A stretch of DNA of 55,090 nt, from assembly GCA_947566645.1 (NCBI GenBank), contig CANOKL010000026.1, positions 1-55,090 on the forward strand. Reading direction: 5' to 3'. The position numbers and the translations under genes were made by a program. The notes beneath the pieces are model-generated. The model had not been told where the DNA came from, made no database searches, and saw only the letters and a program-made list of their open reading frames with translations. This document shows, one piece after another, positions 17,106 through 25,525 of the stretch. The DNA is from an uncultured Lachnospiraceae bacterium. Its GTDB lineage: Bacteria > Bacillota > Clostridia > Lachnospirales > Lachnospiraceae. How positions within the stretch are numbered: the first letter of the stretch is position 1; every line of letters starts with the position of its first letter.

Positions 17106-17957
17106 ATGGGACAACAGATTGTAAAAGTGAAGAATAAAAAGGGCATAAGAGTGATCCCGGGCTTCGGCCTGTCTATGGGTGTTACGCTGTCTATGCTAAG
17201 CATCCTGGTGCTGATACCGCTTGTGTCTATTTTTATCAGTGCAGGAAAGCTTGATTTTCAGGAATTTGCGGAAGCTGTTACGTCGAAACAGGTTGTGTCA
17301 GGATATATTGTCAGTATTTCCTGTGCCTTTTTTGCCGCTTTCGTAAATGCTGTGTTCGGGGTAATTCTTGCCTGGGTTCTGGTACGTTATGATTTTCCGG
17401 GGAGAAGGCTTATGGATGGGCTGATTGAGCTTCCTTTTGCCCTTCCGACTGCTGTGGCAGGTATTTCCCTTACGTATCTGTATTCTGATGAGGGATGGAT
17501 CGGGGCATTATTTGCCAAAGCAGGAATTAAAATTGCATACACCAGGACCGGAATTACAATTGCTATGATATTCGTGGGCATTCCCTTTGTAGTAAGGGCG
17601 GTTCAGCCTGTGTTAAAGAGGCTTGACAGGCAGTACGAAGAAGCAGCACAGATGCTTGGAGCAGGCAGGATCTATACGTTTTTCAGGGTTACTCTTCCAG
17701 AGCTTTTCCCGGCTCTTTTTGGGGGCTTTGGCCTTGCGTTTGCCAGGGGAATCGGAGAATATGGGAGTGTTGTATTTATTGCCGGAAATATTCCGAATGA
17801 GACCCAGATTGCACCGCTTCTGATTATGACAAAGCTGGAGCAGTATAAGTATTCAGATGCCACTGCAATTGCACTTGTGCTTCTTCTTTTGTCCTTTCTT
17901 CTGATGTTAGTCATTAACTCTGTACAGATCTATATGCAGAGGTTCAGTAAGGAATAG
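17106..17957 (+). CDS. cysT: sulfate ABC transporter permease CysT
   Basis: A 283-residue permease with about six transmembrane helices. The EAA loop that docks the ATPase appears as EEAAQMLGAGRIYTFFRVTLP. The family-typical GIGEYGSVVFIAGN follows. It pairs with CysW to form the membrane channel. It is 42 bases after sbp in the same operon. Confidence 0.95.
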   Translation: MGQQIVKVKNKKGIRVIPGFGLSMGVTLSMLSILVLIPLVSIFISAGKLDFQEFAEAVTSKQVVSGYIVSISCAFFAAFVNAVFGVILAWVLVRYDFPGRRLMDGLIELPFALPTAVAGISLTYLYSDEGWIGALFAKAGIKIAYTRTGITIAMIFVGIPFVVRAVQPVLKRLDRQYEEAAQMLGAGRIYTFFRVTLPELFPALFGGFGLAFARGIGEYGSVVFIAGNIPNETQIAPLLIMTKLEQYKYSDATAIALVLLLLSFLLMLVINSVQIYMQRFSKE

Positions 17958-17987
17958 CACAGGGTTTAAAGGAGAAGGAGGAGAGCC

Positions 17988-18893
17988 ATGTCAGAAAAAA
18001 AGAAAAAATCATTTGAACAGGATATAACCGGAGACGGAATTAATTCGATCAAGAAGGTGGTAGAGACACATAATGCTGCATCAGAAGGCGCTATAAAGTA
18101 TGTGCTGATCGGCATCTGTGTCGTATTTCTGTTTGTCATGCTTGTACTGCCGCTGGCAGTAGTGGCTGTAAATGCCCTGAAGGAAGGATGGGCTGCCTAC
18201 AGGGAAGCTGTATTCGATGAATATACAATAAAGGCGTTTAAGCTTACCTTAATTGCTATGGTAACGGCGACGGTGGTCAATACCATATTCGGCATATTTG
18301 CGTCTTATCTGCTGTCAAAGTTTTACTTCCGGGGGCGGGAGCTCTTAGCTTCGCTGATTGATATTCCGCTGTCCATATCCCCTGTGATTGCAGGCCTTGT
18401 ATTTATCTTGACATTTGGAAATATCGGATGGATGGGGGATTTTCTGAAAAGCCATGATATCAAGATTGTGTTTGCGGTTCCGGGCGTAATCCTTGCCACG
18501 ATATTTGTGACATTTCCATTCGTATTCCGGGAGATCTTCCCAGTGATGAATGCCCAGGGAAAGGAAGAGGAAGAGGCAGCGTCACTGATGGGTGCCGGAG
18601 GGTTTACCATCTTCCGGAGGATTACATTTCCCCATATGAAATGGGCGCTTCTTTATGGAGTCATTCTGTGTGCAGCCAGGGCGATGGGAGAGTTTGGCGC
18701 AGTATCGGTAATCTCCGGCCACCTGAGGGGAAAAACCAATACCCTTCCGCTGCATGTGGAAATTCTCTATAATGAGTTTAACACAACAGCGGCCTTTGCA
18801 GTATCATCCATACTGGTACTGCTGGCTCTGCTGATCCTGGCCGCACGGAATATTGTAGAGTGGAAGGCAGAGACAAAGCAGAGGCAGACATAA
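17988..18893 (+). CDS. cysW: sulfate ABC transporter permease CysW
   Basis: A 301-residue permease with about six membrane helices after a hydrophilic N-terminus of some 40 residues. Its EAA loop reads EEEEAASLMGAGGFTIFRRI, and GEFGAVSVISGH matches CysW. The ribosome binding site AAGGAGGAG is strong. It follows cysT by 30 bases. A GTAAC-type palindrome lies between it and cysA. Confidence 0.95.
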   Translation: MSEKKKKSFEQDITGDGINSIKKVVETHNAASEGAIKYVLIGICVVFLFVMLVLPLAVVAVNALKEGWAAYREAVFDEYTIKAFKLTLIAMVTATVVNTIFGIFASYLLSKFYFRGRELLASLIDIPLSISPVIAGLVFILTFGNIGWMGDFLKSHDIKIVFAVPGVILATIFVTFPFVFREIFPVMNAQGKEEEEAASLMGAGGFTIFRRITFPHMKWALLYGVILCAARAMGEFGAVSVISGHLRGKTNTLPLHVEILYNEFNTTAAFAVSSILVLLALLILAARNIVEWKAETKQRQT

Positions 18894-18910
18894 CGATTCA
18901 GCAGGTCAGC

Positions 18911-18945
18911 GCATGTAACTGCGGGGGGACTGGACAGTTACATGC
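18911..18945. repeat. GTAAC-family palindrome between cysW and cysA
   Basis: GCATGTAACTG at 18911-18921 pairs perfectly with CAGTTACATGC at 18935-18945 around a 13-base loop. The GTAAC/GTTAC core links it to the dispersed family. Inside an operon it may lower or tune cysA expression. Confidence 0.6.
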
Positions 18946-18976
18946 AGTCATAAAATAATCGGGAGGCGGGAAGCTT

Positions 18977-19705
18977 ATGTATGTTGAGATGAGACATATC
19001 AATAAAACCTTTGATGGTTTTCAGGCATCGGATGATGTAAACTTCGGTATAGAGAGAGGGCAGCTTGCAGCCCTGTTAGGCCCCAGCGGAAGCGGAAAAA
19101 CCACAATTTTAAGAATGATTGCAGGACTGGATAAACCGGATTCAGGAGATATCCTGATTAATGAAACCCGGGTAAATGACCTGCCGGGAAGCAAAAGGGG
19201 CATTGGCTTTGTCTTCCAGAATTATGCACTCTTCCGCTACATGACAGTGGAAGAGAATATTGCCTTCGGATTAAAAGTACAGAAAAAAAGCAGGCAGGAA
19301 ATAACAAGCCGGGTAGAAGAACTCCTGGAGCTGATCTCCATGAAAGACCTGGGCAGACGATATCCCCACCAGCTTTCCGGCGGGCAGCGCCAGCGCGTGG
19401 CATTTGCCCGTGCACTGGCACCAAGCCCGAAGCTTCTCCTCTTAGATGAGCCCTTTGCGGCAATTGATGCAAAAGTGCGCCGGGAGCTGCGCACATGGCT
19501 GAAAGACATGATCGACCGGGTAAAAATTACCAGCATCTTCGTAACCCACGACCAGGAAGAAGCCATGGAGGTGGCCGGAACCATCATCCTCACCAATCAG
19601 GGCCGGATCGAGCAGATCGGAACACCGGAGGAAATCTGTAAAAATCCAAAGACAGAATTCGTGGCAGACTTTATCGACGTAAAGTTGGGGACGGGGCATT
19701 TTTAA
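18977..19705 (+). CDS. cysA: sulfate ABC transporter ATPase, short CysA
   Basis: A 242-residue ATPase with Walker A GPSGSGKTT (near 34-42), Q-loop QNYALF, signature LSGGQRQR, Walker B LLLLDEPFAA and the switch THD. CysA proteins are usually near 350 residues with a C-terminal TOBE regulatory domain; here that domain is missing. The last residues (GTGHF) and the stop codon come from the GGGGACGGGG repeat, so the gene seems to have been shortened by arrival of the repeat. The nucleotide-binding domain is complete and could work with CysTW. Confidence 0.93.
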   Translation: MYVEMRHINKTFDGFQASDDVNFGIERGQLAALLGPSGSGKTTILRMIAGLDKPDSGDILINETRVNDLPGSKRGIGFVFQNYALFRYMTVEENIAFGLKVQKKSRQEITSRVEELLELISMKDLGRRYPHQLSGGQRQRVAFARALAPSPKLLLLDEPFAAIDAKVRRELRTWLKDMIDRVKITSIFVTHDQEEAMEVAGTIILTNQGRIEQIGTPEEICKNPKTEFVADFIDVKLGTGHF

Positions 19706-19741
19706 AAATGCCCCGTCCCAGATTGGAAATGACCTGTCCCC
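19685..19741. terminator. GGGGACGGGG repeat, copy 2, shared by two convergent genes
   Basis: The main hairpin (19685-19720) has GGGGACGGGGCATTTTT against its complement with a central TTAA. That TTAA gives TAA stops to both the + strand cysA and the - strand permease. A half unit, GACCTGTCCCC (19731-19741), follows; the same half unit stands beside copy 3 at 35681-35700. The position between convergent genes fits a bidirectional terminator. Confidence 0.8.
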
Positions 19742-22254
19742 ACTGCCGGTATGAGGGCGCAGATCAGAAGGATTGCCAGGACGATTCCGGGCACCGGGGC
19801 TGCCGGGATATGGAAGTCAGCTTTCATGTAGTTCATGGACTGGTACAGGATCCAGGTTATGGCGGTTCCTGCTGTTCCGGTTATGGCCAGGGCTCCGGCG
19901 GCATACAGGAGGCCTTCGGTTATCAGCATTTGTTTTATCTGTCTGCCGGTCATTCCGATGCTTTCCAGGATGGAGAGTTCGATGGACCGGCTGTGGATGC
20001 TTCCCATGAATGTGTTGATGTAATTGGTGATTCCGATTAGTGCCAGGATCAGGACGATTCCGGCACTGACGACTGGCAGGCTTCCCTGTGCTTCTTTTAC
20101 GTTTTCCAGAAGCTCTATTTTCGAATCGTATGAATAATCAGTGGTCTGCTGGTTCAGTACGGCGAGGAGGTCTGCTTCTGTTTTTTTGTCGTATTCTTTT
20201 GTATAGGTGACGCCCAGGCTGCAGATGACAGGTTCTTTTACGAATTCCTTTACGACAGTATTACTTACAATGATTGTGGGCGGGAAACCCAGAAGGGCCG
20301 TGTAATCGTTCGTATCGGTTAAGCCTGCGATCTGGAAGGAGCGGGTATGTTCCGGATTGCCGTACTCTGCGCAGGTGATGGTTTTTCCGGATATGTCGCT
20401 GTCCTTTAGGGCAAGGGTATCGCGGTATAAAATACATGTTTTGCCGCTCAGGAAGGCATCCTCGTCTATGGGGACCTCCAGGCTGCTGTTTAAGGACTGG
20501 AAGTCAGAAGGGGTGATGCCCACGAGGGAGGAGCCGAAGTTTTCCGGATGCTCCTTGTACTCGGCAATGTCATCTTCATAAGGGATGTTCATCCATGTTT
20601 CGTAGAATTCCCGCATCCACAGATCCGCGAAATCCGGTTCCCAGGGGACGGTTATTTCGGTGTAAATGACGGGATTCATTTCTTTTATATTGTCCATGTT
20701 TTTCAGCCTTTTCAAAAGTTTCTGATCAAAAATGTTCACCCGGTCTTCTTTCTTTTCCTGCTTTAAGGTGTCGTTCTTTATGTTCATATCCAGATTCCGG
20801 TCACTGCTTACGAACTCCCATGCGCCCTGTGAGGTGAGGAGTGTTGTCATGCAGAGAAATACGGATAGTGGTGCTGCCAGGGACAGCATGACAAGGGCTG
20901 ATTTTTTCCTGTCTTTGGTAATCTGTCTTTTTGCCATGCGCCAGATCAGGGGGCCTTTCCCCGGGTGGGAAATTCCCGTCCGGGCTGCTGCGTCTGGTGT
21001 CTGCAGACTGTCCGGGGACTGTGCTGGGCAGGATGTGTGTTTCAATCTGTGGAAATGATTCTTCGGCCGGTCTGCCTGGGGACGATAGCCAAGCGCCTGG
21101 ACAGGAGAGTATGCTATGGCAGTTTCTGCAGGTTTTCTTCCGGCAATTAATACTGTGATGCCGGAAAGAAGGATGGTAAGGAGGAAGACTGCCGGGTGAA
21201 AGGACACGGTAATCTCGTCTGCCTTTTCACTTCCCAGTGATTTTATGATAACCGGAATAAGGAACAGGGAAACCAGACCGCCAGTGAGAATGCCGCCAGT
21301 GGTTCCGATCCCGCATACCAGGAGCATCTGCCGGTACATCAGACGGCGGATCTGGGCTCCTGTCATTCCAATGGTCTGCAGAAGTCCGTAGTAGCGTACA
21401 TTTCCGGCTACATACAGGTACATAATATTATAGATCAGAAGGTAGGCGCACATACAGGTGACAAATACCAGTCCCGCGATCCCGGCGAGTATGCGCATGG
21501 AAAATGCAAAGTCTCCGGTAAAGAACAGACGCTGCACCTTTTTAAGCTTCATGGATGAGATAAATGCATCCTGCTTCTTTGGGGATATGAGATTTTGCTT
21601 AAAATCCATGAAATAGCGTCCCGAGGCGGTATCCTCTACAGTCAGGCCGGTCTTCTGATAAAAATTTTCGGAAACATAGAAAACTTTTTTTGTCCCGTAG
21701 CCGTCCCACATACCAGAGATCCGGAAGGTTTTTTCGTATTTTTTATCCTGTATTCCGTAGACAGCCGTGAAGGTGTCTCCTACGTCCAGACCGCCGAAGC
21801 CGCACTCTTCCAGAGCCTGTTTTGTTGCCATAACCTCATTCTCTTCTTCCGGGTAGCGTCCCTTTACCCACTTTCTGGCAGGAGCCATCATGTCATTCCA
21901 GAAGCTTTCATCGGTCCATAAAAGCCCTACGTCTGGAAGATGCTCTTTTTCTGTTTTTGCAATATAACCAGAGACAGCGGCTATTCCTGTTCTTTTTATG
22001 TCCGGATTCTTCTGGCATGCTTCCATCTGTTCTTCCGTAACGCCATACAGGATGGCATCAAATTCGGCGCCGTCCAGACGGATATTCCGAATCCGCTGCA
22101 TCTGAAACCAGGTGATGCCTGTGGTGAATATACTAAAAAGCAGGAAGGAAGATAAAAATACAGAGAGTATCATGGAAAGAGACCTTCTCCGGCTGCTTTT
22201 CAGATTTTTTTCTGCCATCCGGTCAATTACAGCCATATTATTATTTTTCAGCAT
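19702..22254 (-). CDS. FtsX/MacB-like ABC transporter permease
   Basis: An 850-residue membrane protein. A first helix (SMILSVFLSSFLLFSIFTTG) is followed by a long outer domain. A first FtsX-type block of helices follows (roughly 230-370), then a second long outer domain, and a final FtsX block (roughly 720-845) containing SIGMTGRQIKQMLITEGLLY. This is the BceB/MacB layout used to expel or sense peptides and antibiotics. The ATG at 22254 has an AGGAGGTGA site. The gene overlaps the upstream ATPase by 14 bases. Its C-terminus TGHFQSGTGHF is encoded by the inserted repeat. Confidence 0.88.
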   Translation of the reverse strand: MLKNNNMAVIDRMAEKNLKSSRRRSLSMILSVFLSSFLLFSIFTTGITWFQMQRIRNIRLDGAEFDAILYGVTEEQMEACQKNPDIKRTGIAAVSGYIAKTEKEHLPDVGLLWTDESFWNDMMAPARKWVKGRYPEEENEVMATKQALEECGFGGLDVGDTFTAVYGIQDKKYEKTFRISGMWDGYGTKKVFYVSENFYQKTGLTVEDTASGRYFMDFKQNLISPKKQDAFISSMKLKKVQRLFFTGDFAFSMRILAGIAGLVFVTCMCAYLLIYNIMYLYVAGNVRYYGLLQTIGMTGAQIRRLMYRQMLLVCGIGTTGGILTGGLVSLFLIPVIIKSLGSEKADEITVSFHPAVFLLTILLSGITVLIAGRKPAETAIAYSPVQALGYRPQADRPKNHFHRLKHTSCPAQSPDSLQTPDAAARTGISHPGKGPLIWRMAKRQITKDRKKSALVMLSLAAPLSVFLCMTTLLTSQGAWEFVSSDRNLDMNIKNDTLKQEKKEDRVNIFDQKLLKRLKNMDNIKEMNPVIYTEITVPWEPDFADLWMREFYETWMNIPYEDDIAEYKEHPENFGSSLVGITPSDFQSLNSSLEVPIDEDAFLSGKTCILYRDTLALKDSDISGKTITCAEYGNPEHTRSFQIAGLTDTNDYTALLGFPPTIIVSNTVVKEFVKEPVICSLGVTYTKEYDKKTEADLLAVLNQQTTDYSYDSKIELLENVKEAQGSLPVVSAGIVLILALIGITNYINTFMGSIHSRSIELSILESIGMTGRQIKQMLITEGLLYAAGALAITGTAGTAITWILYQSMNYMKADFHIPAAPVPGIVLAILLICALIPAVGTGHFQSGTGHF

Positions 22255-22993
22255 ACCCGTCACCTCCTGAAGCAGACAGATCTGTGGATGTAGTGCACCG
22301 GTTCTGCACCAGTGATGTTTTTTTCTGCGAAAGCCTTCCGTCCTCAATGCGTACGATGCGGTCAGCCATCTGTGCAATATCATTGTCATGTGTGATCAGA
22401 ATAATGGTCTGCTGAAACTGTTTTGCCGCAGCCTTTAAAAGCCCGAGCACGTCATGGCCAGAAGCAGTATCCAGGTTTCCGGTAGGCTCGTCTGCCAGTA
22501 TGATTGCAGGTTTGGAGGCAAGGGCCCGGGCAATTGCCGCCCGCTGCTGCTGTCCGCCGGACAGCATGCCGGGGAGGGCGCTTCGTTTTTCCGTGAGCTT
22601 TAGTACCTCCAGGATTTCGTCAATAAACTGCGTGTCAACATGCCGTCCGTCCAGTTCCACCGGGAGAATGACATTTTCATATATGGTGAGATCCGGTACA
22701 AGATTATAGCTTTGGAAAATGAATCCCACTTTCCTCCTCCGGAAGATGGTCAGCTCATCCTTTGTCATGCCCATAAGCTGCCGTCCGTCCACAATGACTT
22801 CTCCGGCTGTAGGGGTGTCAAGCCCGCCGATCATGTGGAGAAGGGTGCTCTTTCCACTTCCGGATTTTCCGATAATAGAGAGAAATTCCTGTTCTCTTAC
22901 TGTAAAATCTACTCCGTCCAGTGCTTTTACGACATTTCCTCCATACTCATAATATTTTTTTAATCCTTTTGTCTGAACAATCCATGAATCCAT
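22241..22993 (-). CDS. ABC transporter ATPase, MacB/BceA type
   Basis: A 250-residue ATPase with Walker A GKSGSGKST, Q-loop QSYNLV, signature LSGGQQQR, Walker B IILADEPTGNLD and the switch histidine in THD. NLVPDLTIYENV is typical of the MacB/LolD branch. It powers the 850-residue permease encoded next. ATG at 22993 has an AAAGGAG site. It is the first gene of a transcript whose upstream region holds the palindrome at 23187, also found before the two-component genes. Confidence 0.92.
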   Translation of the reverse strand: MDSWIVQTKGLKKYYEYGGNVVKALDGVDFTVREQEFLSIIGKSGSGKSTLLHMIGGLDTPTAGEVIVDGRQLMGMTKDELTIFRRRKVGFIFQSYNLVPDLTIYENVILPVELDGRHVDTQFIDEILEVLKLTEKRSALPGMLSGGQQQRAAIARALASKPAIILADEPTGNLDTASGHDVLGLLKAAAKQFQQTIILITHDNDIAQMADRIVRIEDGRLSQKKTSLVQNRCTTSTDLSASGGDGYAEK

Positions 22994-23186
22994 GTGGTTG
23001 TCTCCTTTCTGTCTAGTATAATCCACACTAATTACCGGTACATTCTCGCGCAGGATAAACTTTCAGCTACGAGATGTCCGTGTCATGATACAAGCATCAG
23101 AAGTTCATGCGTAAGCACGGAACAATCCATGTATCATGGTATTAGAATATCGTACAAAAATCACAGACCAGTCACAAAATCCAATT

Positions 23187-23202
23187 ATCACAAAACTGTG
23201 AT
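23187..23202. promoter_or_regulatory. candidate response-regulator operator before the ABC exporter
   Basis: ATCACA-AAAC-TGTGAT, a palindrome with a 4-base centre. The identical ATCACA-N4-TGTGAT occurs before the response regulator gene at 24956-24971. It lies in the 268-base gap between the kinase stop and the ATPase start. Confidence 0.55.
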
Positions 23203-23261
23203 TGTATACAGTTCAGTACTTTTACAGATGCATAAAGAATTGCTTTCGGAAATAGAAACGA

Positions 23262-24188
23262 TCAGTCACCTGGCAGGTATATGCAAAATTCACTGCCCTG
23301 GCCCGGATGTGAGCGGACCTCAATATAGCCGTCCTGCAGTTCCAGGATCTTCCGGGAAAGATACAGGCCAATCCCGATTCCGCTCTGATCATGAACCTCC
23401 GGCTCCCGGTAAAAGCGGGAAAAGATCTCTGCCTGCCTCTCTAAGGGAATCCCTTTTCCGGTATCCTTTATGGATATCCTGGTGTAGATCTCCTGGGGGA
23501 CTACAGTGACAGTGATGCTTCCTTCTGGAGCTGTGTATTTCACGGCATTGTCAAGTACATTAAATATGGCTTCCTCCGTCCATTTTCTGTCATGGCTTAT
23601 GTTCAGTCCTTCGTCACAGTTTACGGACAGGGTAAGCTGCTTTCTGGCTGCTGCCGGAACAATCTCACCCAGTGCACCTGCAATGGTTTCGCTAAGGTCT
23701 GTCCTTTCTTTTTTTATCTGGATTGTTCCGGTTTCCAGACGGGACATCTTTACCATGCTTTGCAGAAGAAAATCTAACTTTTCCACCTGGCTGCACAGAT
23801 GGGATAGAAATTCCCGGCCCTGTTCAGACAGGGGTTCCTCCTGTAAAAATTCCATATACAGCTTCATATTTGCAACTGGTGTTCTGGTCTGATGGGAAAT
23901 ATCAGAGATCAGTTCCTTTATCTGCTGCTTTTCCCTCAGGACTGCGGCCTCCTTCTGTGCGTGGATATGACTGACTCTGTGGAGCCTCTCACTACATTTG
24001 CCCCACAGGGTATCTGCTGTGCTTTCCTGGGTCTCCTTTAATTCTTTTCCCGCTATGATATAGTCAAGAGCCTGTCCGATCTGGTCTGAGAAGAGGAAAA
24101 CTTCCCTTTTCATCCGGTACATGTTCCAAAGGGCAGCTGCCGTGACCGCCAGTGCAGCTGCCGCGGCTGCGATTAGAAACCAATCCAT
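23262..24188 (-). CDS. sensor histidine kinase
   Basis: A 308-residue kinase with one clear N-terminal membrane helix (residues 3-21) and a short linker. The phosphoacceptor block ISDISHQTRTPVANMKLY carries the histidine. The ATPase domain shows NVLDNAVKYTAPEG, IKDTGKGIP and SGIGIGLYLS. There is almost no outer sensing domain, as in intramembrane-sensing kinases that rely on a BceB-like permease for detection. That fits the adjacent exporter. It overlaps the response regulator gene by 16 bases. Confidence 0.92.
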   Translation of the reverse strand: MDWFLIAAAAAALAVTAAALWNMYRMKREVFLFSDQIGQALDYIIAGKELKETQESTADTLWGKCSERLHRVSHIHAQKEAAVLREKQQIKELISDISHQTRTPVANMKLYMEFLQEEPLSEQGREFLSHLCSQVEKLDFLLQSMVKMSRLETGTIQIKKERTDLSETIAGALGEIVPAAARKQLTLSVNCDEGLNISHDRKWTEEAIFNVLDNAVKYTAPEGSITVTVVPQEIYTRISIKDTGKGIPLERQAEIFSRFYREPEVHDQSGIGIGLYLSRKILELQDGYIEVRSHPGQGSEFCIYLPGD

Positions 24189-24844
24189 TGATATCCCATC
24201 CCATATACATTTGAAATATATTTATGATCAGGATCCTCAAGCTTTCCCCGGAGCCGGTTAATGTTGACTGCCAGTGCATGCTTGTCCATAAACTGGGCTC
24301 CTGCATCCCACATGCGGTCAAGAAGGATGCTGTAGGTAAGAAGCTGTCCCCTGTTCTGGACAAGCTCCTTCAGAAGACGGTGCTCGGTAGGCGTCAGGCT
24401 GATCTCATTGCCGCCTGCCTGGACTTTCGCCTGGTCCAGGTCAATCCGAAGGTAACCGTCATCGAATGTGAGCCTGCTTTCACTTTTCATATGCCGGAGG
24501 ATTACTTCAAGCTTGCGCAGAAGGATTTTCATGGAAAAGGGCTTTGTCACATAATCTTCAGCCCCCAGCTCATAGCCTCTGAGGGCATCCTCCTCCAGGT
24601 CGCGGGCAGTGAGAAATAGTACCGGGATATCTGCTTTTTCTTTTACCCACCGGCAGAATTCATATCCTTCCCCGTCCGGAAGATTTACATCCAGTAAAAT
24701 CAGATGGGGATGTTCCGACTGATAAAGTCTCCGGGCCTCTTTGACAGAGAAGGCAGAGGCCACGGAGTAGCCTTCCCGTTTCAGTGCATAGCAGAGTGAC
24801 TGGTTCAGCTCCTGGTCGTCCTCTGCCAGTAATATTTTTTGCAT
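24173..24844 (-). CDS. OmpR-family response regulator
   Basis: A 223-residue regulator. The receiver domain has the acidic pair in LLAEDDQELN and the phosphoacceptor aspartate in LILLDVNLPDGEGY. The C-terminal winged helix (residues 125-223) ends with RGKLEDPDHKYISNVYGMGYQW. It should be phosphorylated by the overlapping kinase and control the ABC exporter. ATG at 24844 has a GGAGG site. A copy of the ATCACA-N4-TGTGAT palindrome sits 112 bases upstream, suggesting autoregulation. Confidence 0.94.
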   Translation of the reverse strand: MQKILLAEDDQELNQSLCYALKREGYSVASAFSVKEARRLYQSEHPHLILLDVNLPDGEGYEFCRWVKEKADIPVLFLTARDLEEDALRGYELGAEDYVTKPFSMKILLRKLEVILRHMKSESRLTFDDGYLRIDLDQAKVQAGGNEISLTPTEHRLLKELVQNRGQLLTYSILLDRMWDAGAQFMDKHALAVNINRLRGKLEDPDHKYISNVYGMGYQWIGF

Positions 24845-24871
24845 GGCTGTTCCTCCATTTTTCGCTGTCAT

Positions 24872-24908
24872 GTTACTAGTCACGGACTAACCGTCCGCTC
24901 ATGGTAAC
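24872..24908. repeat. dispersed GTTACTA palindrome, inverted copy
   Basis: On the minus strand this 37-base unit is nearly the same as 5047-5083, with the CGGACGGTTAGTCCG centre. It lies in the leader of the response regulator gene. Confidence 0.75.
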
Positions 24909-24955
24909 CTTTATCATACCATATTCCGAATCATTTTTCTTTTATACTGTCAAAA

Positions 24956-24971
24956 ATCACAGATTTGTGAT
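24956..24971. promoter_or_regulatory. candidate response-regulator operator before the two-component genes
   Basis: ATCACA-GATT-TGTGAT, the same arms and spacing as the site at 23187-23202. Confidence 0.55.
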
Positions 24972-24982
24972 AAAGTAATAAA

Positions 24983-25128
24983 TTACTATTCACGGGGCCG
25001 TGCACTCCGCTGCACGGCATCCGAGCCGATAAAGTGGTGGTTTCCGGCATCCAGCCCCTCGCTGAAAGCGACTTTTAAATGGGCTGGATGCGTTACTATG
25101 AGCGGACGGTTAGTCCGTAAATAGTAAC
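24983..25128. repeat. nested palindromic repeat between the two-component genes and ilvB
   Basis: The outer arms TTACTATTCACGG and CCGTAAATAGTAA enclose several hairpins: a CCGTGCA/TGCACGG stem, a GCATCCAGCCC / GGGCTGGATGC stem with a small inner TCGCTGAAAGCGA hairpin, and the 37-base GTTACTAT unit at 25092-25128. Bases 25030-25128 match 28218-28316 at 91 of 99 positions without gaps. Confidence 0.8.
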
Positions 25129-25166
25129 CTGGCCGCAACAAAAAATAGATATTTCTGCAAAATGTG

Positions 25167-25196
25167 TTGACAGGGTACCATTTTATCTACTATAAT
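25167..25196 (+). promoter_or_regulatory. sigma-A promoter of the ilvBN T-box leader
   Basis: TTGACA at 25167-25172, an 18-base spacer and TATAAT at 25191-25196. Transcription would begin right at the T-box leader. Confidence 0.8.
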
Positions 25197-25203
25197 ATTT
25201 TTT

Positions 25204-25487
25204 AATTCAGAGAAATGCTATGACGGGGAGGAGTACATAAGTACCCGAAGCAAAGAGAGAAGATGTATGGTGGGAATCTTCGTGACGGATTTATGGAAGT
25301 AGCCCTTGAGCAGTGAACCGAAAGGGGAGGTGTTTCCCGAGTAGACTTCAACGTGATCCTTACGTTACAAAGGAGCGGTATCGGAACTGTGGTTCCTGCA
25401 CCGGCAGAGTGCATAGATGTTTCTATGAATTTAGGTGGTAACACGGATTTTATATTCGCCCTGAGCTTTACAGCTTAGGGCGTTTTT
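25204..25487 (+). promoter_or_regulatory. T-box riboswitch leader of ilvB
   Basis: The T-box core AATTTAGGTGGTAACACGG stands at 25428-25446. A terminator follows: CGCCCT..AGC against GCT..AGGGCG and five T (25457-25487). The upstream part contains the stem I marks AGAGAG, GATG and GGTG, and base-pairing GCTAT / GTAGC. The leader senses uncharged tRNA and lets transcription enter ilvB. I could not fix the specifier codon with certainty; a branched-chain amino acid codon is expected from the downstream genes. Confidence 0.9.
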
Positions 25488-25525
25488 AAGCGTATGAAAG
25501 TTCTGAACAATTAGGAGGTATGTAT

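Noticed and set aside
20732..21158. Plus-strand frames opposite the 850-residue permease
   Set aside because: Low-quality composition and no start signals; the minus-strand permease explains the region.
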